Of a DNA stretch of 64,000 nucleotides, positions 1 through 9,591 are shown one piece after another. The notes under the pieces were generated by a model. It searched no databases. It saw only the letters and a list, made by a program, of their open reading frames with translations, and had not been told where the DNA came from. The DNA comes from Pseudomonadota bacterium (lineage in GTDB: Bacteria > Pseudomonadota > Gammaproteobacteria > Burkholderiales > Burkholderiaceae_C): positions 1 to 64,000 of the forward strand of contig JAJZUV010000010.1 in the NCBI GenBank assembly GCA_021848345.1, given 5' to 3'. Within the stretch, counting starts at the first letter, position 1. Every line of letters starts with the position of its first letter. The translations under genes were made by a program, and so were the position numbers.

Positions 1-955
1 CCGAGGTGGCCTGCGACAGCCCCTGCGCGGTGGCCGAGACCTGGCGCGCCGAACTCTCGATGCCCTCGGAGGCCTGCGACACCGACACCATGGTCTGGGT
101 GAAGCGCGCCACCATCGACTGCGCCGAGCGCAGGATGGCGCTGATCTCGTCCGAGCCGCCGGCGTCGAAGCGCACGGTCAGGTCGCCGGCCTCCAGTTTC
201 TGGAAGGTGCCCATGCCGCGGGTCACGTCACGCCCGATGCGCCGCACCACCCAGGTCGCGAAACCCAGCAGCAGCAGCACCATCACGCCCGACACGACGA
301 TGCCGCCCAGGCTGTTGTGCCAGGCCTCGGCATCGATGTCATCCACGTAGGCCCCCGTCACCACCACCCAGTGCCAGGGGGTGTAGGTGCCGATGTAGGC
401 CACCTTCGGGTAATCCACCTTGGAAACCCCGCCACTGGGAAGGGGCTTCGGGAAGCCGTAGTCGACGTACCCGGTGCCCCCGCGCGCCACCTCGGTCAGC
501 GCCTTGAACAGGTTGGTCTTGCCGCCGGTCTTCACCGGCGCCTGCCCGTCGATCTGGTAGCCGGTCGCGTTGTCGAACTTGGGCGAATCCATGACCTTGC
601 CGTCCAGCGCCGGCAGCATGGGATGCATCAGCATCGTCGGATACGGATAGGTATCGTTGCTGATCGTGAAGTAGCCGGTTTTGCCGTAGCGCATGTCCTT
701 CACCGCGGCCATCGCCGCGGCCTGGGCCTGCGCCTCGGTCATCTTGCCCTGCTGCGCCTGATCGGCGTAGTACTTCACCGCGCCCAGCGCGGTCTGCGTC
801 GCGTTGCGCAGCATGATCTTGCGCTCGGCCAGCAGGGCCGATCGGCTGTGGTTCACGTTGACCAGAGTGATCACTGCCATCGAGGCGATGAACAGCGCGG
901 CCAGCAGCACGAAACTGCGGCGAATGTCGAGCACGAACAAACGGCGGGAAGCCAT
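1..955 (-). CDS. Methyl-accepting chemotaxis protein, N-terminal part (runs off the window)
   Basis: This is the first ~318 residues of a transmembrane chemoreceptor; the signalling tail lies beyond base 1. The protein starts MASRRLFVLDIRRSF, followed by a hydrophobic segment (about residues 13-33). A periplasmic sensing region follows with the single-Cache (sCache_2) signature: KYYADQAQQGKMTEAQAQ, then MRYGKTGYFTISND, then WHWVVVTGAYVDDIDA. A second membrane segment (about 206-228) leads into a HAMP-like linker (RRIGRDVTRGM...LTVRFDAGGSDEIS) and the start of the helical methyl-accepting domain. sCache_2 domains bind small organic acids in other bacteria, so a carboxylate ligand is plausible given the catabolic genes nearby, but it cannot be read from the sequence. 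ATG at 955 is the only sensible start ahead of the first membrane helix; its ribosome site is weak. Confidence 0.9.
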   Translation of the reverse strand, partial: MASRRLFVLDIRRSFVLLAALFIASMAVITLVNVNHSRSALLAERKIMLRNATQTALGAVKYYADQAQQGKMTEAQAQAAAMAAVKDMRYGKTGYFTISNDTYPYPTMLMHPMLPALDGKVMDSPKFDNATGYQIDGQAPVKTGGKTNLFKALTEVARGGTGYVDYGFPKPLPSGGVSKVDYPKVAYIGTYTPWHWVVVTGAYVDDIDAEAWHNSLGGIVVSGVMVLLLLGFATWVVRRIGRDVTRGMGTFQKLEAGDLTVRFDAGGSDEISAILRSAQSMVARFTQTMVSVSQASEGIESSARQVSATAQGLSQATS

Positions 956-1149
956 GGCGAGCCTTGATGAAAGGTTTGATCCCGAAATCCTAACGCCCGC
1001 CTCATGTCCGATGAACGGGAACCCGGCTCCCAGAGTCAAAAATACCGTACCCCGTATCGCCGCCAATCCCTTTCCGATGCGTGAAGGCAACACCTCGGCG
1101 TTCGCCGACGCTCCGACGGCCTGCCCGGCCCCCGGATTCGGGGTTGCGA

Positions 1150-1172
1150 GCGGCGCCGCTTCGCGGCGCCGC
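1150..1172. terminator. Hairpin after the 5-oxoprolinase gene
   Basis: A perfect 10-bp stem (GCGGCGCCGC) with a 3-base TTC loop lies just past the stop codon at 1180 of the minus-strand 5-oxoprolinase gene. There is no T-run, so it is either a weak intrinsic terminator or an mRNA 3'-end stabiliser. The rest of the 956-1179 gap shows no gene. Confidence 0.45.
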
Positions 1173-1179
1173 CGGTGGC

Positions 1180-4100
1180 TCACTCGGCCCCGTAGCCTCC
1201 TCCGCCCGGCGTGAGGATCTCGAACACGTCCCCGGGCTGCATCTGCACGCTGGCGGTGGGACCCAGCAGCACCTCGCTGCCGTCGGCACGCAGCACCCGG
1301 TTCACCCCCGGCGCGCCGGGCGCGCCGCCGCGCAGCCCGAAGGCCGGTCGCAGGCGCCCGTTGGACAGGATGCTCGCGGTCATCGGCGCCAGGAAGCGAA
1401 TGCGCCGCGCTCCGCCCTCGCCGCCATGCCAGCGTCCCGCCCCCCCGGAGCCGCTGCGCAGCGTGAAGCCCTCCACACGCACCGGGAAGCGGAATTCCAG
1501 CACTTCCGGGTCGGTCAGACGCGAGTTGGTCATGTGGGTCTGCACCACCGAAGTCCCGTCGAAGCCATCCACCAGCTTGCCGTCGGCGTCGAACACCCCG
1601 CCGGCCCCCGATCCGCCGGCGATGGTCTCGTAGTACTGGCGTCGCTCGTCGCCGAAGGTGAAGTTGTTCATCGTGCACTGGCCGGCCGCCTGCACGCCCA
1701 GGGCTCCCAGCAGCGCATTGGTCACGCACTGCGAGGTCTCCACGTTGCCGGCCACCACCGCGGCCGGGTAGCGCGGCGCCAGCATCGAGCCTTCCGGCAC
1801 GATCACCCGCAGGGGCTTGAGGCAACCCGCATTGAGCGGGATGTCGTCGTCCACCAGGCAGCGGAACACGTACAGCACCGCCGCCGTGGTCACCGCGCGC
1901 GGCGCGTTGAAGTTGTTGTCCAGCTGCTCCGAGGTGCCCGTGAAGTCGATCACCGCGCTGCGCGCCTCGGCGTCCACGCGCACCGCCACCTGGATGCGCC
2001 CGCCGTTGTCCAGCTCCAGCGTGTAGCTGCCGTCGCGCAGCGCGCCGATCACCCGGCGCACCGCCTGTTCGGCGTTGTCCTGCACGTGGCGCATGTAGGC
2101 GCGCACCACCTCCAGGCCGTAGCCCTCCACCAGGCGAAGCAGCTCGGCGGCCCCCTTGGCGTTGGCCGCGATCTGCGCCTTCAGGTCCGCCAGGTTCTCC
2201 TGCGGGTTGCGCGCCGGCAACGGCCCCGAACGCAGCAGGTCCAGCACCCGCTGTTCCTGCAGCACGCCTTGCTCGACCAGCTTGACGTTGTCGAACACCA
2301 CGCCCTCGTCGGCGATGGTGCGCGAATCCGGGGGCATCGAGCCCGGCGTGAGCCCGCCGATGTCGGCGTGGTGCCCGCGCGAGCCGACGTAGAACAGGAT
2401 CTCGCGGCCCGCGGCGTCGAACACCGGCGTCACCACGGTGACGTCCGGCAGGTGGGTTCCGCCGTGGTAGGGATCGTTGAGCAGGAATACGTCGCCCGGA
2501 CGCACGCTTGCGGTGTTGCGCTCGATCACCGTGCGGATGCTCTCGCCCATGGAACCCAGGTGCACCGGCACGTGAGGCGCGTTGGCGATCAGGTTGCCCT
2601 GCTGGTCGAACAGCGCGCAAGAGAAGTCCAGGCGTTCCTTGATGTTCACCGACACCGCGGTGTTCTGCAACTGCGCGCCCATCTGCTCGGCGATGTTCAT
2701 GAACAGGTTGTTGAACACCTCCAGCAGCACCGGATCGGCCTCGGTGTCGCAATCGCGCGCGTCGCGCCGCGGCATCGTGCGCACCAGTTCGACGTGGTCC
2801 AGCGCCGTCACCTCGGCGCGCCACTCGGGCGCCACCGTGATGGTGGTGTTGGCGTCCACGATCACCGCCGGGCCCTCGATCTGGTGCCCGGGCTTGCAGT
2901 CGCGACGCAGCACCAGCACCGCCGGATGCCAGGCCCCCTGGTGGAACAGGCGCATGGTCTGCGCCACCGGCGCGGCGCCGCGGCGTTGGGTATCCTGCGC
3001 CCGCTCGTGCATTGCGCTGCCGCCGGCGACCGCCTCGACCGAAGCCGACTCGAGGATCAGCGCCCGCCCCTGCAGCAGGTGGGCGAAGCGCTGCAGGTAG
3101 GCCTGCTCGAAGCGCTCGAGCATGCGGCCCGGCTCCCCCGGCTCCACCGCCAGCGCGGTGTCGGTGCCCTGGTAGCGCACCAGCACGCGCTCGACGGTGC
3201 GCACGCCGGCCGCTTCCAGCCCCTGCGCGACCAAGGCGTCGCGCGCTTGCGTGCGCAACTCCGCCAGCACCTGCAGCATGCGCGCATGCCCGTCGGCGTC
3301 CAGCGGCTGCTCCACGCTGCGCTCGCGCATCGCGCTCTGGTCGGCCAGGCCCATGCCGTAGGCCGACAGCACCCCGGCCAGCGGATGTATGTACACCCGG
3401 CTCATGCCCAGCGCGTCGGCCACCCGGCAGGCCACCTGCGCGCCGGCGCCGCCGAAGCACTGCATGGTGTAGCGCGTGACGTCGTAGCCGCGCGCCACCG
3501 AGATCTTCTTGATCGCGCCGGCCATGGCCTGCACCGCGATGTCCACGTAGCCCTCGGCCACCCCCACGGGAGTCTGCACGCGCCCGGTCTGCGCCTCGAT
3601 GCGCGCGGCCAGTTGCGAGAATCGCTCGCGCACCACCTCCTCGTCCAGCGCCTGGCGACCGTCGGGTCCGAATACCGCCGGAAAATGCTCGGGGCGGATC
3701 AGGCCCAGCATCAGGTTGGCGTCGGTGATGGTCAGCGGACCGCCCCGTCGGTAGCAGGCCGGTCCCGGATTGGCGCCCGCCGAATCCGGCCCCACGCGCA
3801 TGCGGCTGCCGTCGAAGTGCAGGATGGATCCGCCCCCGGCCGCCACCGTGTGGATGCTCATCATCGGCGCGCGCACGCGCACCCCGGCCACCTGGGTCTC
3901 GAACACCCGCTCGTATTCCCCGGCGTAGTGCGACACGTCGGTGGAGGTTCCCCCCATGTCGAAGCCGATCACCCGCTTGTGCCCGGCCAGTTCCGCGGTG
4001 CGCGCCATGCCGACGATGCCGCCCGCCGGACCCGACAGGATGGCGTCCTTGCCGCGAAACGCGCTGGCCTGCGTGAGCCCGCCGCTGGACTGCATGAACA

Positions 4101-4800
4101 GCAGGCGCACCCCCGGCATCTGCGCGGCCACCTGATCGACGTAGCGCTGCAGGATGGGCGACAGGTAGGCGTCCACCACCGCCGTGTCGCCGCGGGAGAC
4201 GAACTTCATCAAGGGCGAGCTCTCGTGCGAGGCGCTGACCTGGGTGAATCCGACCTCGCGCGCCACCCGCGCCGCCAGCGCCTCGTGCGCGGTATGCCTG
4301 TAGCCGTGCATGAACACGATGGCCACCGCGCGCAGGCCGCGCGCATGCGCGGCCTGCAATTGCGTGCGCAGCGACGCGGCGTCCAGCTCGCGCACCACGC
4401 CGCCTTCGGCGTCCACGCGCTCGTCGACCTCCAGCACTTCCTGGTAGAGCAGTTCGGGCAGCACGATGTGGCGCTCGAACAGGCGCGGACGATTCTGGTA
4501 GCCGATGCGCAGCGCGTCGCCGAAGCCGCGCGTGGTCACCAGCAGCACCGGCTCGCCCTTGCGCTCCAGCAGCGCGTTGGTGGCCACCGTGGTGCCCATG
4601 CGCACGCACTCCACCAGCTCCGGCGTGATGGGCTGGTCCTCGGTCAGACCGAGCAGGCGGCGGATGCCCGCCACCGCGGCGTCGCGGTACTGTTCCGGGT
4701 TCTCCGACAACAGCTTGCTCGCCACCAGCGATCCATCGGGCCGGCGCGCGACGATGTCGGTGAAGGTGCCTCCACGATCAATCCAGAATTGCCATTTCAT
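1180..4800 (-). CDS. 5-oxoprolinase / hydantoinase, single-chain (HyuA+HyuB fused)
   Basis: Predicted ATP-dependent 5-oxoprolinase (5-oxoproline + ATP + 2 H2O to L-glutamate + ADP + Pi), cytoplasmic, 1206 residues. The N-terminus [17 protein letters not shown] is the classic nucleotide-binding start of the family. The HyuA part (about 1-690) has [13 protein letters not shown] and the glycine-rich [12 protein letters not shown]; the HyuB part (about 690-1206) carries [11 protein letters not shown] and [10 protein letters not shown] and ends in the glycine-rich TPGGGGYG. Length matches eukaryotic-type OPLAH/OXP1 rather than split bacterial hydantoinases. ATG 4800 is chosen because AGAGGAAA sits 6-7 bases upstream; an in-frame upstream extension is Arg-rich and unlike the family. 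It follows a complete Liv-type importer and a DUF1445 gene on the same strand. N-methylhydantoin or another cyclic amide is an alternative substrate; the family call is firm, the substrate is not. Confidence 0.9.
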   Translation of the reverse strand: MKWQFWIDRGGTFTDIVARRPDGSLVASKLLSENPEQYRDAAVAGIRRLLGLTEDQPITPELVECVRMGTTVATNALLERKGEPVLLVTTRGFGDALRIGYQNRPRLFERHIVLPELLYQEVLEVDERVDAEGGVVRELDAASLRTQLQAAHARGLRAVAIVFMHGYRHTAHEALAARVAREVGFTQVSASHESSPLMKFVSRGDTAVVDAYLSPILQRYVDQVAAQMPGVRLLFMQSSGGLTQASAFRGKDAILSGPAGGIVGMARTAELAGHKRVIGFDMGGTSTDVSHYAGEYERVFETQVAGVRVRAPMMSIHTVAAGGGSILHFDGSRMRVGPDSAGANPGPACYRRGGPLTITDANLMLGLIRPEHFPAVFGPDGRQALDEEVVRERFSQLAARIEAQTGRVQTPVGVAEGYVDIAVQAMAGAIKKISVARGYDVTRYTMQCFGGAGAQVACRVADALGMSRVYIHPLAGVLSAYGMGLADQSAMRERSVEQPLDADGHARMLQVLAELRTQARDALVAQGLEAAGVRTVERVLVRYQGTDTALAVEPGEPGRMLERFEQAYLQRFAHLLQGRALILESASVEAVAGGSAMHERAQDTQRRGAAPVAQTMRLFHQGAWHPAVLVLRRDCKPGHQIEGPAVIVDANTTITVAPEWRAEVTALDHVELVRTMPRRDARDCDTEADPVLLEVFNNLFMNIAEQMGAQLQNTAVSVNIKERLDFSCALFDQQGNLIANAPHVPVHLGSMGESIRTVIERNTASVRPGDVFLLNDPYHGGTHLPDVTVVTPVFDAAGREILFYVGSRGHHADIGGLTPGSMPPDSRTIADEGVVFDNVKLVEQGVLQEQRVLDLLRSGPLPARNPQENLADLKAQIAANAKGAAELLRLVEGYGLEVVRAYMRHVQDNAEQAVRRVIGALRDGSYTLELDNGGRIQVAVRVDAEARSAVIDFTGTSEQLDNNFNAPRAVTTAAVLYVFRCLVDDDIPLNAGCLKPLRVIVPEGSMLAPRYPAAVVAGNVETSQCVTNALLGALGVQAAGQCTMNNFTFGDERRQYYETIAGGSGAGGVFDADGKLVDGFDGTSVVQTHMTNSRLTDPEVLEFRFPVRVEGFTLRSGSGGAGRWHGGEGGARRIRFLAPMTASILSNGRLRPAFGLRGGAPGAPGVNRVLRADGSEVLLGPTASVQMQPGDVFEILTPGGGGYGAE

Positions 4801-4925
4801 CTCGTTTCCTCTCGTTGGCTGCTGGACCGGGCGACTCCTGTCGCGCCGGCCGCGGGCGAACCCGCTCCGCGCGGCGCCGATGCGCCGCGTTCGTCGAAAC
4901 CTGCCCATGACCCCGCGCGGGCCCG

Positions 4926-5657
4926 CTACAGGCCCAGATAGGCCCGCCGTACCTCGTCGTCGTTGCGCAGTTCCTCGGCGCTGCCGTGCAACACGACCTG
5001 GCCGCTTTGCAGCACATAGCCGCGCGCGGCGAGGTCCAGCGCCATGGCGGTGTTCTGCTCCACCAGCAGCACCGACAGGCCCTGCTCGCGGTTCAGGCCT
5101 GCCAGCGCCTCGAACACCTCCTCCACCAGCTTGGGCGAAAGCCCCAGGCTGGGCTCGTCGATGAGCAGCAGACGCGGCGCGCTGAGCAGCGCGCGGCCGA
5201 TGGCCAGCATCTGGCGCTCGCCGCCGGACAAGGTTCCGGCCAGTTGCGCGCGGCGCTCGCCCAGGCGCCCGAACATGTCGTAGACGCGCTGCAGGCGTCG
5301 CTGCACTTCGGCCTGGTCGTGCACCGTGAAGGCGCCCAGGCGCAGGTTCGCCTCCACGCTCTGGCGCGCGAACACCCGCGCGCCCTCCGGGATCATCGCC
5401 ATGCCGCGCGACACCAGGCGGTGCGGCGGCGTACCCGTGATGTCCACGCCGTCGAACACCACGCGTCCAGCCCGGGGGCGCACGCTGCCCACCGCGGCGC
5501 GCAGGGTGCTGGACTTGCCGGCGCCGTTGGCCCCCAGCAGCGCCACCACCTCGCCGCGCCCGACTTCCAGCGACACCCCGCCCACCGCGCGCACGCCGCC
5601 GTAGGCGACCTCCAGGCCCTCGATGCGCAGCATCGGATCGGATGAGGTCTCAGACAC
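4926..5657 (-). CDS. livF: Branched-chain-type ABC transporter, ATPase LivF
   Basis: One of the two ATPases of a Liv/HAAT-family importer, 243 residues. Walker A is GANGAGKSS (about residues 42-50), the signature motif is LSGGERQ, Walker B is [13 protein letters not shown], and the switch histidine region is replaced by LLVEQN, which is normal for LivF. The C-terminus ends VRRAYLGL, the usual LivF tail. It overlaps livG by 8 bases, so translation is probably coupled. The 125-base gap to the downstream 5-oxoprolinase gene has no terminator, so the hydrolase is probably on the same transcript. Confidence 0.95.
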   Translation of the reverse strand: MSETSSDPMLRIEGLEVAYGGVRAVGGVSLEVGRGEVVALLGANGAGKSSTLRAAVGSVRPRAGRVVFDGVDITGTPPHRLVSRGMAMIPEGARVFARQSVEANLRLGAFTVHDQAEVQRRLQRVYDMFGRLGERRAQLAGTLSGGERQMLAIGRALLSAPRLLLIDEPSLGLSPKLVEEVFEALAGLNREQGLSVLLVEQNTAMALDLAARGYVLQSGQVVLHGSAEELRNDDEVRRAYLGL

Positions 5658-6372
5658 GGTGCTTGCTCCCCAGGTAGGCCTCGATCACCGTCGGGTCCCG
5701 CACGACCTCCTGCGGCGAACCCTGCGCGATCAATTGCCCGAAGTTCAACACCAGTACGCGCTGCGCCAGACGCATGACCACCTCCAGCACATGTTCGACG
5801 ATCAACAGGGTCACCCCCTGGGCATGGATCTCGCGCAGGATCTCGGCCAGCGCGATCGCCTCGCCCGGGTTGAGCCCGCCGGCCACCTCGTCGAGCAGCA
5901 GCAGGCGCGGCCCGGTGGCCAGCGCACGCGCCAGTTCCACGCGCTTCTGCCCGGCCACGTTGAGCGCGGCCGCCCGCTCCTGGGCGCGCCCGGCCAGGCC
6001 CACGCTGCGCAGCACCTGCTCGGCGTGGCGCCGCGCGTCGGCGATGCGCCGGTGGCGCAGCAGCGCGCCGACCATGGTGTTCTCCAGCACCGTCATGTCC
6101 CCGAAACTGCGCGGGATCTGGAAACTGCGGGCCACGCCGAGCTGCGCCACCTGCTCCGGATTCAGGCCCACGATGGAGCGCCCGTCGAAGCGGATGCCGC
6201 CGGAACTGGGCGCGTAGCTGCAGGCCAGGCTGTTGAACAGCGTGCTCTTGCCGGCGCCGTTGGGGCCGATGATGGCCACCAGTTCGCCCGCCTCCACCGT
6301 GAAGCTGACGTCGCGGTTGGCGGTCAGCCCGCCGAAGCGCTTGCTCAGCGACTCAACCTCGAGCAACGCCAT
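5650..6372 (-). CDS. livG: Branched-chain-type ABC transporter, ATPase LivG
   Basis: Second ATPase subunit of the importer, 240 residues. Walker A GPNGAGKST (about 36-44), the LivG-specific region RSFQIPRSFGDMTVLEN, a signature loop in which the usual LSxGQ reads NVAGQKRVELARAL, Walker B LLLLDEVAGGLNPGE and the H-loop IVEHVLEVVM are all present. It ends VIEAYLG-type, as expected. The signature loop is slightly unusual (AGQ instead of SGGQ/SYGQ). It overlaps livM by 20 bases at its start and livF by 8 at its end, marking a tight operon. Confidence 0.95.
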   Translation of the reverse strand: MALLEVESLSKRFGGLTANRDVSFTVEAGELVAIIGPNGAGKSTLFNSLACSYAPSSGGIRFDGRSIVGLNPEQVAQLGVARSFQIPRSFGDMTVLENTMVGALLRHRRIADARRHAEQVLRSVGLAGRAQERAAALNVAGQKRVELARALATGPRLLLLDEVAGGLNPGEAIALAEILREIHAQGVTLLIVEHVLEVVMRLAQRVLVLNFGQLIAQGSPQEVVRDPTVIEAYLGSKHRV

Positions 6373-7345
6373 GGCGCCTCCGCAAGGTGGTCAGCCCACC
6401 GGGAATGAACAGCGTGACGGCCACGATCACCAGGCCGTACACCAGCACGTCCGCGCCGCCGCTGGAGCCGCCCCAGGTGGCCCGCGTGATCTCGCCCAGC
6501 GGGATCAGCAGCGCGGCGCCCAGCCACGGGCCGTACAGCGAGCCCGCGCCGCCCAGGATGGCCACCAGCACGATCTCCACCGAGGTCGACAGGCTGAACA
6601 TGGAGTCGGGGTCGATGAATCCGACGTAGATCGCGAAAAATCCGCCCCACACTCCGGTCAGCGCGGCCGACAGCGCGAAGCCCAGCAGCTTGCAGCGCTG
6701 CGCCGAGACCCCCAGGCTGCGCGCCGCGGCCTCGTCGCCGCTGATGGCCCGCCAGTAATAGCCCAGGCGCGAACGCGTGCTCCCATACACCGCCGCGAAG
6801 CTCAGCAGGGCCAGCGCCACGGCGATCAGGTAATAGGGCATGCGGTTGCGGAACAACAGCATCCACGGATGGTCGCCGATGGGCACCGACAGGCCGCTCG
6901 CCCCGCCCGCCCACGACAGGTTGGTCGTGCCCAGCAGCCCGATCTGCAGCAGGCCGATGGTGACCATCGCGAAATAGTGCCCCGACAGGCGCAGCGTGGG
7001 CGCCGCGATCAGCCAGGCCACCGCCGCGGCCGCCAGCCCGCCCAGCGGGATGCCCAGCAGCGGCGAGACATGCAGGTCCAGCATCAGCAGCACCGTGGTG
7101 TAGGCGCCGACCCCGAGGAAAAATCCGTGTCCGAAGGAAATGCGCCCGAGGAAGCCGCCCACCAGGCTCCACGACGCGCCCAGCGCGCCGAACAGCAGGG
7201 TCTTGAACAGCACCTGCAGGATGAAGCCGTCGTGGGTGAACACCGGGGCCAGGGCCATCAGCAAGGCCAGGCCCGCGGCCAGCAGCAGCGGCGCTCGCGC
7301 GCGCCAGCGGCCGGCAGACGGATCGGGAGAGAGATCAGGATGCAT
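6353..7345 (-). CDS. livM: Branched-chain-type ABC transporter, permease LivM
   Basis: Inner-membrane permease of the Liv importer, 330 residues with about eight to ten hydrophobic helices. Family landmarks are SFGHGFFLGVGAYT, LRLSGHYFAMVTIGLLQI, the EAA-like cytoplasmic loop ISGDEAAARSLGVSAQRCKLLGFALSA and the GGAGSLYGPWLGAA segment. It pairs with LivH (4-base gap at 7346-7348) to form the channel. Its 3' end overlaps livG by 20 bases. Confidence 0.95.
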   Translation of the reverse strand: MHPDLSPDPSAGRWRARAPLLLAAGLALLMALAPVFTHDGFILQVLFKTLLFGALGASWSLVGGFLGRISFGHGFFLGVGAYTTVLLMLDLHVSPLLGIPLGGLAAAAVAWLIAAPTLRLSGHYFAMVTIGLLQIGLLGTTNLSWAGGASGLSVPIGDHPWMLLFRNRMPYYLIAVALALLSFAAVYGSTRSRLGYYWRAISGDEAAARSLGVSAQRCKLLGFALSAALTGVWGGFFAIYVGFIDPDSMFSLSTSVEIVLVAILGGAGSLYGPWLGAALLIPLGEITRATWGGSSGGADVLVYGLVIVAVTLFIPGGLTTLRRRHGVARG

Positions 7346-7348
7346 GGG

Positions 7349-8200
7349 TCACCACCGTCCGAACAGGCCACGCGGACGCCACCACAGCACGGCCACGAAC
7401 AACACGAAAATACCCAGGGTCTTCAGCGCCGGCTCGATCAGGTAGCCGGTGAAGGATTCGATCAGGCCGATCAGCAGCCCGGCCAGCGCCGCGCCCAGCA
7501 GGGAGCCGAAGCCGCCCATGCACACGGCCACGAAAGCCAGCAGCCCGAACACCGCCCCGACCGAGGGGAAGATGTAGAAGAAACTGGTCAGCAAGGCGCC
7601 CACCAAGCCCACCACCGCGCTGCTGAGCATCCACACCTGCGCGTCCACGCGCTGCGGGGAAATGCCCACGAAGGCGGCCACCTCGCGGTCCTCGGCCACC
7701 GCCTGCAGCGCCTGTCCCCAGCGCGTGCGGTAGACCAGCCAGAACACCACCGCCACCAGCGCCAGCGCGATCAGCGCGGTGACGAACTGCGGGCGTCCCA
7801 GGTGCACTCCGGTGATGGTCACGCTGCCCGACAGCGCCGTATGCGACAGGCTGCGGTAGTTCGGCGTGAAAGCGATCGACGCCGCCTGGCGCATGACCAG
7901 GCCGAGCCCGAAGGTGGCCAGGATCACCGCCGTCGGCGGCCCGCTGCGCAGGCGCCGGATGATCAGCGCGTACACCCCGAAGCCGAAGAAGCCCAGCGCC
8001 ACCGCGACCAGCGGCGCCGACAGCAGCGGATCCAGGTGCGCCAGCGTGAACAGCCAGTACGCCGCGTACATGCCCAGCATCAGGAACTCGCCGTGCGCGA
8101 AATTGATCACGTCGGTAATGCCCCAGATCAGCGCCAGGCCCAGCGCCACCGCGGCGTACAGCAATCCGTCGAGCAACCCTGAATAGAGTGCCTCGAGCAT
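7349..8200 (-). CDS. livH: Branched-chain-type ABC transporter, permease LivH
   Basis: Second permease of the importer, 283 residues, multi-helix. Landmarks: LGLALIWGITDVINFAHGEF near the N-terminus (classical LivH motif), the coupling loop ALQAVAEDREVAAFVGISPQRVD, and GGFGSLLGAALAGLLIGLIES near the C-terminus. ATG 8200 (MLEALYSGLLDG) is chosen over an in-frame start at 8254 because GGGGGAGGAGA lies just upstream and the extra residues are not family-like. A 30-bp palindrome separates it from livK, which may set different expression levels for the binding protein and the membrane parts. Confidence 0.95.
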   Translation of the reverse strand: MLEALYSGLLDGLLYAAVALGLALIWGITDVINFAHGEFLMLGMYAAYWLFTLAHLDPLLSAPLVAVALGFFGFGVYALIIRRLRSGPPTAVILATFGLGLVMRQAASIAFTPNYRSLSHTALSGSVTITGVHLGRPQFVTALIALALVAVVFWLVYRTRWGQALQAVAEDREVAAFVGISPQRVDAQVWMLSSAVVGLVGALLTSFFYIFPSVGAVFGLLAFVAVCMGGFGSLLGAALAGLLIGLIESFTGYLIEPALKTLGIFVLFVAVLWWRPRGLFGRW

Positions 8201-8226
8201 GGTGTGTCTCCTCCCCCTTCGATGGT

Positions 8227-8256
8227 GCGTGCGGCACGCCCGGGCGTGCCGCACGC
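8227..8256. promoter_or_regulatory. 30-bp perfect palindrome between livK and livH
   Basis: Arms of 15 bases (GCGTGCGGCACGCCC and its complement) meet without a spacer; in RNA this gives a 13-bp stem with a 4-base loop. It lies between the stop of the binding-protein gene and the ribosome site of livH. Hairpins in this position commonly protect the upstream message or partly terminate transcription, so that the binding protein is made in excess. There is no T-run, so full termination is unlikely. Confidence 0.55.
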
Positions 8257-8266
8257 GGGCTGCGCC

Positions 8267-9520
8267 TCAACTCCAGGCGAACGGCAGCTTGGGCAGCGAC
8301 TTGTCGTGCCTGAACTGCGTCGGCCACACGGTCTTGTAGCCCGGGCCTTCCATCTGCAGGATCAGCCCGGCGCCGCGCTCGTTCTGGCCGTGCGCATCGA
8401 ACTTCACGCCCGGCCAGGGCATGGCCACCTGCTCGTAGCCGAGGTCGGTGGCGATCAGGGCCTTGCGGATGGCCTCCGGATCGGTGGAGCCGGCGCGGTT
8501 GATGGCGTCCGCCAGCACCAGCACGCCGGCCATCGAGCGCGCGTTGTTGCCGTTCAGGTCCTTGCCGGTGCGCGCGTGGTACAGCGCGTTGATGCGATTG
8601 AGCACCGGGTTGGTCTGCGCGATGTCGGTGGCCCACACGTCGCGGGTCAGGATGCCCTGCGCCTGCGGGCCGGCCTGCTTGACGAAGGCCGAGTCGATGA
8701 ACCCGGCGTCGTTGGCCAGCAGCACCGGCGGCGCGTACTTCATCTCGCGCATGGTGCGCACGAACAGCAGCGCGTCCGAGGTGTAGGAGGCGAAGATCGC
8801 CACGTCCGGCTTGGCCGCCGCCAGCTTGCCCACCTCGGCGCTCAGCGACGGCGAGCCCGCCGTGTAGGCGATGCCGGCCACGATCTGGCGCTTGAACTGG
8901 GGCGCGAACTTCTGCACCGCCTTGAAGGTGTTCACGCCGAAGTCGGTGTTCTCGTAGACCACCGCGATGCGCTGCGTCGGCACCTTCTGGATGGTGCCGA
9001 GGAAGTCCATCATGTTCTGGATGAAGGTCTCGTCGTTCGGCGTGGTGCGGAAGAACCACTTGTAGCCGCGCTCGGTCAGCGAGGGGCTGCTGGATTCCCC
9101 GTTCAGGTAGGGAATGCCGCGCTGCTCGGCCACGCGGCTGCAGGTCTCGGTGACGTTGGACTGGTAGGCCCCGGTCAGCGCCACCACGCCCTGCTCGTCG
9201 ATCAGGCGCTGCGCGTCGGCCAGGCCGGTGGCGGGATTGCCCTGCGAGTCGGAGAACACCACCTCCAGCTGAGCCCCGCCCAGGCGCGGCAGCCCCGAGC
9301 CCGCCGCCAGCGGAATGGTCTTGAGGTCGGGGTGCGGCTTGTTGACGATGTCCACCGCCAGTTCGATGGCACTCTTGATGTCCTGGCCGGTCGAGGCCAG
9401 GGCACCGGTCAGCGGATAGATCGCGCCGATGCGCACCGGCTTGCCCGCGGCTCGCGCGGGAACGATCGAGGCCGTGGTCAGGCCTGCGGCAATGACACTG
9501 AGCAATTCGCGGCGCTTCAT
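8267..9520 (-). CDS. livK: Branched-chain-type ABC transporter, periplasmic substrate-binding protein
   Basis: Periplasmic receptor of the Liv-type importer, 417 residues. The N-terminus MKRRELLSVIAAGLTTASIVPARA is an export signal with signal peptidase site near ARA-AG; the mature part starts KPVRIGAIYPLTG, the hallmark of Peripla_BP_6 proteins. Two lobes are evident (GAYQSNVTETCSRVAEQRGIPYL; AVVYENTDFGVNTFKA). Two adjacent ATGs exist (9523 and 9520); the second has better spacing from GGGAG. This subfamily binds aliphatic amides and amino-acid-like ligands, so 5-oxoproline or a related cyclic amide is a reasonable guess from the neighbouring hydrolase, not something the sequence proves. Confidence 0.92.
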   Translation of the reverse strand: MKRRELLSVIAAGLTTASIVPARAAGKPVRIGAIYPLTGALASTGQDIKSAIELAVDIVNKPHPDLKTIPLAAGSGLPRLGGAQLEVVFSDSQGNPATGLADAQRLIDEQGVVALTGAYQSNVTETCSRVAEQRGIPYLNGESSSPSLTERGYKWFFRTTPNDETFIQNMMDFLGTIQKVPTQRIAVVYENTDFGVNTFKAVQKFAPQFKRQIVAGIAYTAGSPSLSAEVGKLAAAKPDVAIFASYTSDALLFVRTMREMKYAPPVLLANDAGFIDSAFVKQAGPQAQGILTRDVWATDIAQTNPVLNRINALYHARTGKDLNGNNARSMAGVLVLADAINRAGSTDPEAIRKALIATDLGYEQVAMPWPGVKFDAHGQNERGAGLILQMEGPGYKTVWPTQFRHDKSLPKLPFAWS

Positions 9521-9591
9521 CATTTCTCCCTAGGTAGTGTGAGAACCCAAGCTCCAACAAGGCCCGTGGCCGCGACATGCGGCCGCGGGAA

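Noticed and set aside
956..1020. FNR site in the TTGATgaaaggtTTGATCC stretch upstream of the chemoreceptor
   Set aside because: The two TTGAT elements are direct, not inverted, so the FNR palindrome is not formed.
1081..4941. A plus-strand open frame of 1286 codons antisense to the 5-oxoprolinase gene
   Set aside because: Its product is His/Arg/Gln/Val-rich with no family resemblance; it is a by-product of GC-rich codon use in the real gene.
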